DNA from: JACCXG01 sp963785755 | Lineage (GTDB): Bacteria; Acidobacteriota; Vicinamibacteria; Vicinamibacterales; 2-12-FULL-66-21 | Direction: 5' to 3' | NCBI GenBank assembly: GCA_963785755.1 | Contig: CAWAXG010000002.1 | Location: 496,001-560,000 of the forward strand | Length of the DNA: 64,000 nucleotides | In this document: one piece after another, positions 43,934 through 50,147 of the stretch | Numbering within the stretch: the first letter of the stretch is position 1 | Layout of the letters: each line of letters begins with the position of its first letter | Translations under genes and position numbers: made by a program | Notes under the pieces: model-generated | Told to the model about the DNA's origin: nothing | Database searches by the model: none | What the model saw: only the letters and a program-made list of their open reading frames with translations

Positions 43934-45125
43934 CGCAGTCGTTTGTGCGCCAGAGTAGCGCAGGACCACGACTGTTTGATCATCCGTTTGCGGAGCTCCG
44001 GCACTGAACTGGTGGACCGCCCCCAGCAGGCATTGCAACAACTCGCCTGGCGTGCGGTCACTGTTGGCCTGCACACAGTCCAGAAGCCTCTGCTCCCCAA
44101 ATTCTTCCTCGGCGGAGTTTTGCGCTTCCGTCATCCCATCGCTGTAGGCCACGAGCACATCGCCGGGATTTAACTGCATCGGCCGCTCATCGAATTTCGC
44201 CTGCTCGAAAGCTCCGACAACAAGGCCGCCGGTTTCGAGACGCAGCACCCCGGATTTCCCAAGGAGAAACGGCGGGTTGTGGCCCGCGTTGCAGTAGGTC
44301 AGCCTGCCATCAGGCGAGAGGGCAGCGAACACGGCGGTCGCAAAGCGAGCGTCAATCGCCCGACGCGCCAGCGCGTCGTTGGCCCGGCTAATCGTCATCG
44401 CTGGTGTATCTCCCCGGAGAGCGTTAGCCGTAAAGATTCAGCATGGCCGCCAAGAGGGCCGCCGGTGGCCCTTTCCCCGCAACGTCACCCAGCACAAACG
44501 AGAATGCTCCATTCGGCTCCGTGAAGTAGTCGAAGAAGTCGCCGCCAATCGCGCGGCACGGCACCGATGTTCCCGCAACTTCGAAGCCGGCGCCTCGGTA
44601 GAACGATTGAGGAAGCAGGGCACGTTGAATGCCGGCCGCGACCTTTAGTTCGTGCTCCCGTTTGGCTCTTTCCAGCAATTCCTGATAAAGGTGCGGGCCC
44701 TCCGTTGGCGGCTCGGCCTCTCCAGCCAGATGCAGCAGGAGCCGGCTGAAGTCGTACATTCGCCGTTCTTCGACAATCTCGCCACCATTCCCAAAGGAAA
44801 ACAACAAGATGAGCGGAGCACTGAACGGCTTCCCCGTCGGTGGCAGTCCCATCAGCCCCCCGTTGTCAGTCCCCGTGGCCGTGACCGTCCACACGGCCCG
44901 ATCCCCAAACACCAGGAACTCCTCAGTGTGGTGGCGCAGATCCGGAAAGGCAGAAAAGAGGGTTCGAAAGGTGCGCTCAACGGCCACGCGGCCGACATGA
45001 CGTCCAGCGATCGGACTGTCCACTACGCAGTTCTCCGCGTAGTTGCTAGCGAGAGCCGCGGCATCATGGCGTGCGTAACCGTCCTGGTGACGCGCGAAGA
45101 CGACTCTGATTTCTTCCGGTGTCAT
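43928..45125 (-). pseudogene. SnoaL-like plus SpoIIE-type phosphatase, interrupted (cassette 4)
   Basis: From ATG 45125 a SnoaL/NTF2-like domain (residues about 1-125; MTPEEIRVVFARHQDGYARH) is followed by a SpoIIE/PP2C domain with AIGGDFFDYF and VLGDVAGKG. This frame stops at MLNLYG (44424), and the rest of the phosphatase (ANDALARRAIDARFATAVFA, LVAYSDGMTE, TDDQTVVVL) is in another frame from about 44398 to 43928. One extra base plus a stop codon separate the two. The family dephosphorylates anti-sigma antagonists. A GTTAGCC core box lies exactly at the break. Confidence 0.75.
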
Positions 45126-45175
45126 GTCGATTCCGTCGCAACCACTTCGATACACGGTCGATTGTCGCTTCTGCG

Positions 45176-45238
45176 ACCTAACGGTCTGCGGTTGAGCGGC
45201 CGCGCTTTCCAGCGGTCCGCTCCAACCGTTTGTTGGGC
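45176..45238 (-). repeat. attC3 (63 bp)
   Basis: ACCTAAC 45176-45182, GTTGGGC 45232-45238; arms GGTCTGCGGTTGAGCGGCCGC and GCGGTCCGCTCCAACCG. Confidence 0.88.
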
Positions 45239-45242
45239 AGCA

Positions 45243-45806
45243 TCAGGGCTGCGGTTGCTTCAGCCGAGCCGCTACTCGCTGTGCCGACGTCCGTAGCACT
45301 TGCTTGACGTCGTCAAAACGTGTCTCCGGCAGATTGTTGAAGTCCATCAGTCGATGCTCGAACCTCCTTTGCTGGGTTGCCTCCTCGACGACGACCCGGA
45401 CTTCCTGTAGCGCGGCCCTCCGGTGATCGTACTCCCCCAGCACTTCGGTACAGGCTGTCTCCAGCGCGCAGAAGAGACTAAACTTGCCTGTGGCCCTGTC
45501 GTCATCACACGCTCGGTCATCGTTGCGGTTCCAGCCGGATTCGTCCTTCAAGAGCGCATCTGCCTTCTCCAGAATGCGAAGGTCGTCCGTCGTAACGGGC
45601 TTGGGTCGCTCGAGCCAGAGGCCCCAGAGCGCTGCGCCGGCCAGCGAGAGCGCTAGTAGGCATCCTAGGAACACAACCACCATCATCGCTTTCTTGATAA
45701 GCGTCAGTTGCCGGAGGCCCCACTGGCGCCAGAGCCAGCGAAGGCCAAGGCCCGCCAGAGTCACCAGGAGAAGCGCTATCACCAGCAATACTTCAAAGCG
45801 CGTCAT
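45243..45806 (-). CDS. Two-helix membrane hypothetical protein (cassette 3)
   Basis: 187 residues. Two membrane helices (about residues 5-27 and 40-65) and a charged, helical C-terminal domain of about 120 residues with three cysteines near the middle (FCALETACTE). No known family recognised. The frame is intact and fills the cassette. Confidence 0.65.
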   Translation of the reverse strand: MTRFEVLLVIALLLVTLAGLGLRWLWRQWGLRQLTLIKKAMMVVVFLGCLLALSLAGAALWGLWLERPKPVTTDDLRILEKADALLKDESGWNRNDDRACDDDRATGKFSLFCALETACTEVLGEYDHRRAALQEVRVVVEEATQQRRFEHRLMDFNNLPETRFDDVKQVLRTSAQRVAARLKQPQP

Positions 45807-45841
45807 GGATGTCCTTCCTGCCGCGCGCGTGACTCATGTCC

Positions 45842-45914
45842 GCCCAACGTGCCGCTTCAGCCGCGGCGGCTCATGATCGCGCCGGCCGCCGGCGGCTGCA
45901 AGCGGAGGTTAGCC
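45842..45914 (-). repeat. attC2 (73 bp)
   Basis: GCCCAAC 45842-45848, GTTAGCC 45908-45914; arms CCGCTTCAGCCGCGGCGGC and GCCGCCGGCGGCTGCAAGCGG; CATGATCGCGC in the apical part. Confidence 0.9.
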
Positions 45915-46096
45915 AGTTCCGTCGAGCCAGCGGTCTTGACCACAGTGCTGATCCAGCCGGAATACGCTTTTAGAGCACTTGGTGGAGTGCCGACGTATCT
46001 CAAGCTGACGCACGTCGTCGCGCAGACCTGCGTCGGGGCCAGGTCCTCCGCCAACCTTCACGGGCCTGCCCACTCGGATCGGTGGATCCGACCCCT

Positions 46097-46498
46097 CTAT
46101 CTCATGCCCATGGCATCCTGGATCTTCGCCGTGTCGACGTACTGCTGGAACCTGGTCACCTTACCGTCTTTGACGTCCCAGACGTGGCAGGCCTGCGCGT
46201 CGATGCTCTTGCCCGTCGCCTTGTACGTCCCGCTATAGCGAGCTTCGACGATGACGCTGTCGCCGGCTCCATGGAATGACTTCGGATGGACCGCAAAACC
46301 GTCCCACTCTGCGCCCAGTTTCATGAACAGACTATTGAGGACAGCGTCCGGTCCCACCCATGCCTCGCCGCTGGGCATGTAGGGATTTCCCTCGGCCTGA
46401 TGCCACCTGATGTCCGAACTCATTGCCCCAAGAACGCTTGGGATATCTCCGCGACCAAACGCCTCGTAGAGATTCTTCAGAAGCCTTACGTTGTCCAT
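46097..46498 (-). CDS. SnoaL/NTF2-like protein (cassette 2)
   Basis: 133 residues beginning MDNVRLLKNLYEAFGRGDIP, with DIRWHQAEGN, GPDAVLNSLF and the final strand HVWDVKDGKVTRFQQYVDT, a standard SnoaL-like cone fold (small-molecule isomerase/hydrolase or ligand-binding). About 180 bp between its stop and attC2 hold no convincing gene. Confidence 0.88.
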   Translation of the reverse strand: MDNVRLLKNLYEAFGRGDIPSVLGAMSSDIRWHQAEGNPYMPSGEAWVGPDAVLNSLFMKLGAEWDGFAVHPKSFHGAGDSVIVEARYSGTYKATGKSIDAQACHVWDVKDGKVTRFQQYVDTAKIQDAMGMR

Positions 46499-46599
46499 GC
46501 CCTCTCCTCTAATACGATTTCCATGAACCTGTCACGCAACTCCGTCATTCAGAGATACCAGGGGCTCCTGCCAACCGATCTCTCGTATTGGTCGAGTCT

Positions 46600-46660
46600 G
46601 GCTAACGCCCGGCATCAGCGGCGGCGCGCAGCGCTCGTCCGCTGCATGCCGCGGTTAGGG
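46600..46660 (-). repeat. attC1 (61 bp), nearest to the integrase
   Basis: GGCTAAC 46600-46606, GTTAGGG 46654-46660; arms CCGGCATCAGCGGCGGCGCG and CGTCCGCTGCATGCCGCGG. Its right box GTTAGGGGGC mirrors the CCCCCTAAC at 47517 next to the integrase end. Confidence 0.88.
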
Positions 46661-46738
46661 GGCAACTCCGCGTACGCGGCGCGCGATGCTGCGCCCGCCC
46701 ACGCAAAGGGGAAGCGGGCCTGGATGTATAGTCTATGC

Positions 46739-46790
46739 TTGACATAATGACATGTATCTATTACATAATGTCGTTGATACATTATGTTTA
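46739..46790 (+). promoter_or_regulatory. Promoter with operator-like repeats for the antisense cassette-1 genes
   Basis: A strikingly AT-rich patch in GC-rich DNA. TTGACA at 46739-46744, 17-bp spacer, then TACATA at 46762-46767 form a near-consensus sigma-70 promoter. ACATAATG occurs at 46742-46749 and 46763-46770, and its inverse CATTATGT at 46780-46787, so the boxes overlap -35 and -10. The XRE regulator encoded downstream is the natural candidate to bind them and repress its own operon. Confidence 0.7.
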
Positions 46791-46826
46791 GGTCTTAGTC
46801 CAGTTCCACCTAACGGAGCCTTCTCA

Positions 46827-47279
46827 ATGCCCACCGTCAAACTGCCCTCCGAGCGCCACCTGAGGTTCCACCGGCGACAGTGGATCATCTATCTGCTGGG
46901 CTGCACGGCCATGGCGGTCGGCACCATCATCGCGGTACTCACGCCAGGGGAGAACCCCGAAATCGTGCTGATCCCGACCGGCGGCTTCTTCGCGCTCATG
47001 ATCGTTCTGGGCCTCGTCACACGCGTGCGTTGGCGGTCGGATTTCGCGCGAGAGCAGAAGCGAATCTGGAGTGACGAGTGGACCCTTCGGGGCATGCAGC
47101 GCTCCTCGCGAAACGCGGTATTGACGATGATCTGTGCTCAGCCCGCGTTGGCGTTCTTCATGGCGTTGGTTCCGCCGGAGCCCTCCGTCGTCGGCATGTC
47201 GATGATGACGGTCGCGCTCGGGTGCGGGACCTGGGCGGCGAGCTACCTCTATCACACTCGCGCGAACCCCGATGAGTGA
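46827..47279 (+). CDS. Four-helix membrane protein (cassette 1, antisense)
   Basis: 150 residues with four membrane segments (about 21-40, 49-68, 99-118, 121-142). It is transcribed against the array direction from its own promoter at 46739 and overlaps the downstream XRE gene by 8 bp. Membrane protein plus small XRE regulator pairs are a common two-gene module of unknown function. No catalytic motifs. ATG 46827 was chosen as it follows the promoter with a plausible leader. Confidence 0.75.
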   Translation: MPTVKLPSERHLRFHRRQWIIYLLGCTAMAVGTIIAVLTPGENPEIVLIPTGGFFALMIVLGLVTRVRWRSDFAREQKRIWSDEWTLRGMQRSSRNAVLTMICAQPALAFFMALVPPEPSVVGMSMMTVALGCGTWAASYLYHTRANPDE

Positions 47280-47523
47280 TCGAGCGCTGGTGAATACGCT
47301 CAAGGTCCAGCGGGCGATGAAGGACCTGACGCAGGCCGAGTTGGCGGACCTCGCGGGAATCACGCGAGTATCGGTCAACGCGATCGAAGGCGGGCGCATG
47401 GTGCCGTCCGTGCTCTTGGCACTGAAGCTGGCAGGGGCGCTGGGGGTGACCGTCGACGAGCTGTTCCGGATCGCTCGAACGGAGAACGGGGAGACCGGGG
47501 AGAGGGTCAGCAATGCCCCCTAA
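47272..47523 (+). CDS. Small XRE-family helix-turn-helix regulator (cassette 1, antisense)
   Basis: 83 residues with one HTH_3 domain: MKDLTQAELADLAGITRVSV then NAIEGGRMVPSVLLALKLAG, of the YozG-like short type with a conserved C-terminal LFRI. Probably a DNA-binding repressor of the 46739 promoter. Its start overlaps the membrane protein end. Its TAA stop lies in CCCTAAC, the putative recombination box at the integrase side. Confidence 0.88.
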   Translation: MSDRALVNTLKVQRAMKDLTQAELADLAGITRVSVNAIEGGRMVPSVLLALKLAGALGVTVDELFRIARTENGETGERVSNAP

Positions 47524-47686
47524 CGTGTAGTAACCCGCAGGAGCGGTCGGCCCTTGCAGCCTAATGTGGCTCCGCCCCTTCAACAACAACCGGGCAATCC
47601 CCAGTCCCTGCGTGGATTGCCCTGGATTGCCTTCCACACGCTGCGAGCAAATAGGCCGGTCGATGTAGTCGGATATGCTGCATGAC
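47517..47686 (-). other. Candidate attI region (3' side of intI)
   Basis: Between the first cassette and the integrase stop. In array orientation it ends with GTTACTACACGTTAGGGG, where GTTAGGG is a GTTRRRY-like core and GTTACT a possible second binding box, as in attI sites. It has no attC-like inverted arms. If this is attI, insertion of new cassettes occurs next to the 3' end of intI. An alternative core GTTAGGC is at 48868-48874, upstream of intI. Confidence 0.45.
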
Positions 47687-48700
47687 TCACCCAAGCTCGT
47701 CAAGCGGACTCCTCACGGCCCGTCCGCCTTTGTTCAGCACATGCGTGTAGATCATCGTCGTACTGACGTCGCGATGCCCGAGCAGCTCCTGGATGGTGCG
47801 GATGTCGTACCCGGCTTCCAAAAGGTGCGTAGCGAATGAATGGCGCAGGGTGTGAGCGCTTGCGCGCTTCGTAAAGCCGGCCCTGCCGACCGCTTCCTTG
47901 ACGGCTCGCTGCAGCACGGATTCATGCAGGTGGTGTCGGCGGCGCTGCCCTGTGACCGTGTCGAAGTATGTCCGCGTGGCCGGAAAGAGCCACTGCCAGC
48001 TGATCTCCCGGCCGGCGCTCGGATACTTTCGGCCAAGCGCGTCGGGCAGCTCGACCCAGCCCGCACCGGCGCGAACGTCCAATTCATGGATCCGCTTCGT
48101 GTCGGCGATTCGTGCGGCGACGGATTCGACGAGCCTGTTTGGAAACACCGTGACCCTGTCCTTCCTTCCCTTACCGTCGCGTACACGGATCTCCCGCTTC
48201 TCGAGATCGATGTCCTTGACCCGCAGTTCCGCACACTCCAGCAGCCGCAGCCCGGCCCCGTATCTCAACGACGCCATGAGCCAGACGCTGCCGGTAAGCT
48301 CCGAGAGGAGACGCCGCACTTCGCTCTTCGTCAGGACGACGGGCAGTCGTTCGGGCCGCTTGGCGCGCACCAGCCCGTGCAGCCAATCGAGCTGCAGACC
48401 CAGCACGTCCTGGTACAGGAACAGCAGCGCGCTCAGCGCCTGATTCTGCGTCGACGCTGCAACTTTGCCATCGACAGCGAGTGAGGTCAGAAACGCGGCA
48501 ACCTCCGACTCTGCCAGATCTCGCGGATGTCGCCGGTTGTGGAACCGCACGAACCTCCGGATCCAGCCTACGTAGGCTTCCTCCGTCCGCGGTGAGTAGT
48601 GCTTTGCCCGAAGCTTCGCTCGCACGACGTCGAGCAGTCGTGGACGACGCGCGTCGCCGCCTCCTCGAATCGACGCCTCCATCGCGCGGACTGCTGCCAA
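47687..48700 (-). CDS. intI: Integron integrase (tyrosine recombinase)
   Basis: 337 residues. The N-terminal SAM-like domain has LRAKHYSPRTEEAYVGWIRR and TQNQALSALLFLYQDVL, as in IntI. The catalytic domain has Arg in RYGAGLRLLE, HTLRHSF (His 283, Arg 286), LGHRD (His 309) and IYTHV (nucleophile Tyr 318). Between them lies the IntI-specific extra segment, LGRKYPSAGREISWQWLFPA, which separates integron integrases from XerC/D. It recombines folded single-stranded attC with attI. It is transcribed in the same direction as the cassettes, with its 3' end toward the array. ATG at 48682 is an alternative start. Confidence 0.97.
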   Translation of the reverse strand: MAAVRAMEASIRGGGDARRPRLLDVVRAKLRAKHYSPRTEEAYVGWIRRFVRFHNRRHPRDLAESEVAAFLTSLAVDGKVAASTQNQALSALLFLYQDVLGLQLDWLHGLVRAKRPERLPVVLTKSEVRRLLSELTGSVWLMASLRYGAGLRLLECAELRVKDIDLEKREIRVRDGKGRKDRVTVFPNRLVESVAARIADTKRIHELDVRAGAGWVELPDALGRKYPSAGREISWQWLFPATRTYFDTVTGQRRRHHLHESVLQRAVKEAVGRAGFTKRASAHTLRHSFATHLLEAGYDIRTIQELLGHRDVSTTMIYTHVLNKGGRAVRSPLDELG

Positions 48701-48893
48701 CGCTGTACCGCGTATCGGTCGTTGGGATCAGGCGAAATCCGAAGGTGTACGACAGGAAGTGTGCAGCAAGCGCTATCCGTGTCGGCGAGTTCGATCGCAG
48801 AAACTGCTTCGCGACGATAGTCCGGAGGCTTCCTAACCAGCGGCCAGCCGTCTCTTTGTATGACCTGCCGTTAGGCCTACCTTTACGGTGCCA
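48701..48893. other. Region upstream of intI with one core-site box
   Basis: Non-coding. It should hold the intI promoter. Near its right end CCTAACCAGCGG...CTGCCGTTAGGC (48829-48874) has two inverted core-like boxes about 45 bp apart, but the inner arms do not pair well, so it is at best a decayed attC or an alternative attI. The duplicated propeller sequence starts 20 bp further on. Confidence 0.35.
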
Positions 48894-49278
48894 GCGCTAT
48901 TTCAGCGACCAGACCGCAACCGAGTCGGCGTCGCGAATGACGAGCGACGTACCCAGCACGACCGGATGCGCCCAGGTTTGAGAGTTCGCCACTTTGTAGC
49001 GCCTGACCTCGTCGTACTTCTCCGGATTGCGGTTCAGCACCAGCAAGTCGCCGTCGTTGGTCAACACGATCAGGTGAGGACCGGCGCTCTGAATCGCGGC
49101 GTTGGTGCCGCCGCGCCCCTCCGTGGTCCACTTGGCCGCGCCCGTCTTCGCGTCGAGACAGAACAGCTGCCCCTTGCGCTTGCTGCCGAAGCCGTACAGG
49201 AACGATCCGTCGGCGACCGGTGAGCTCATATACATCGGCAGATCCGTGTTGTGCCAGATCTGCTTCGGCACCGATCCC
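48894..49278. repeat. Right copy of the island-flanking direct repeat
   Basis: Same-orientation match, about 375 bp, to 20598-20977 (differing by a 4-bp and a 2-bp indel and a few substitutions). Here it is the intact 3' end of the propeller gene. Confidence 0.9.
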
Positions 49279-50147
49279 GTGCCGCTCTTCTCCAGGCGGT
49301 ATCCGAACGTGCCCTTCCGCGTCCCGGAGATGACGAGCACGTCTCCGGCCATGACCGGCGTCACGATGTTCTCGTTCCACTCGTCGGGAAACGGCAGCTG
49401 CCAGAGCTCACGGCCGGTCTTGATCTCGACGCCGACGACCGCCTTGTCGGTCATCGTAATCAGCTGACGGGTGCCGCCCGCCGCCGTCACGATCGGCGAC
49501 GCGTAGCCGGGCCCATGACCCGGCAGCGTCCATTTGTCTGCGCCAGTGGCCGGGTCGACCGCCCTGAACGCGCCCGCGTCGTCGTCTCCGACGTGAACGA
49601 TCAACAGGCCGCTATCGATGATCGGCGACATCGCGGTACCGGTGAACAGGCGCGACGTGTCGATCTCCTTCGACCAGTCCTTGCGCCAGCGTACGTTTCC
49701 CGAGGCCGCGTCGAATGCCGAGAGCACCGCGCTAGTGCCGAGCGTGAAGACGAGCCCGTCGGCGACGAGGGGCGTCGAGAACGGGCCCTTCGCCATGCTC
49801 ATCGCGTACTTGTTCTTGGTGAACGACGAGGGGTACTTGGCCGACCAGGCAGTCTTGCCGTTGGCGAGATCGAACGCCGTGACCAACTCGTCTGGATCCC
49901 GGCGGCTGAGCACGAACACACGCCCGCCCGCGACGACCGGCGAGGAATATCCTTCGCCGACCGCCTGCTTCCACGCGAGCGTCGGCGCCTGCGGCCAGGT
50001 TGCGGGCACCGACGCCGCCGGCACGACGCCGTCGCGGTTGGGACCGCGCCACTGCGGCCACTGCGCGTGCGCGGCGGCACTCCCGGCGGACACGACAAAG
50101 ATCACCAGCGCGATCGTTTTCACAGGCTTCTCCGTTCCCCGCCTCAC
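48897..50147 (-). CDS. Exported PQQ-like beta-propeller protein (intact copy at island edge)
   Basis: 416 residues. A signal peptide (LVIFVVSAGSAAAHAQ) precedes WPQWRGPNRDG, the classic start of exported PQQ_2 propellers. Repeats such as AFDLANGKTAWSAKY, AFDAASGNVRWRKD, AVDPATGADKWTLPG and CLDAKTGAAKWTTE follow. The start overlaps the stop of the ADOP gene by 4 bp (ATGA), so they are translationally coupled. Paralogue of 6547-7839. Biochemical role unknown; periplasmic. Confidence 0.85.
   Translation of the reverse strand: MRRGTEKPVKTIALVIFVVSAGSAAAHAQWPQWRGPNRDGVVPAASVPATWPQAPTLAWKQAVGEGYSSPVVAGGRVFVLSRRDPDELVTAFDLANGKTAWSAKYPSSFTKNKYAMSMAKGPFSTPLVADGLVFTLGTSAVLSAFDAASGNVRWRKDWSKEIDTSRLFTGTAMSPIIDSGLLIVHVGDDDAGAFRAVDPATGADKWTLPGHGPGYASPIVTAAGGTRQLITMTDKAVVGVEIKTGRELWQLPFPDEWNENIVTPVMAGDVLVISGTRKGTFGYRLEKSGTGSVPKQIWHNTDLPMYMSSPVADGSFLYGFGSKRKGQLFCLDAKTGAAKWTTEGRGGTNAAIQSAGPHLIVLTNDGDLLVLNRNPEKYDEVRRYKVANSQTWAHPVVLGTSLVIRDADSVAVWSLK

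Larger units (their letters stand above)
20978..48700 (-). mobile_element. Chromosomal integron: IntI plus 27-attC cassette array
   Basis: The unit comprises the integrase gene (47687-48700), a probable attI region (47517-47686), about 28 gene cassettes and 27 attC sites from 46660 down to 21355. attC sites begin on the plus strand with RYYYAAC (mostly GCCTAAC/GGCTAAC), end with GTTRRRY and contain imperfect inverted arms. The unpaired extra base lies in the plus-strand right arm, so the cassette top strand is the minus strand. Cassette genes run on the minus strand and often stop inside R''. The integrase runs the same way. The array has no CRISPR-like spacing and no plasmid functions. Confidence 0.95.

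Noticed and set aside
45857..46054. 65-codon minus-strand frame between cassette 2 gene and attC2
   Set aside because: Half of it is translated attC2; no conserved features.
21355..46660. Regularly recurring palindromic sequences taken as a CRISPR array or as terminators
   Set aside because: Repeats are 60-98 bp, differ in sequence, are separated by 0.6-1.9 kb genes (up to about 3.4 kb across the IS) and carry GTTRRRY/RYYYAAC ends; they are attC sites.
48829..48874. CCTAAC...GTTAGGC pair upstream of intI as the functional attI or an attC
   Set aside because: Kept only as an alternative: inner arms do not pair, the left box is TCCTAAC, and no cassettes follow it to the right.
20598..49278. 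The flanking repeats as a transposon target-site duplication
   Set aside because: About 375 bp is far beyond any known target-site duplication; homologous recombination fits better.
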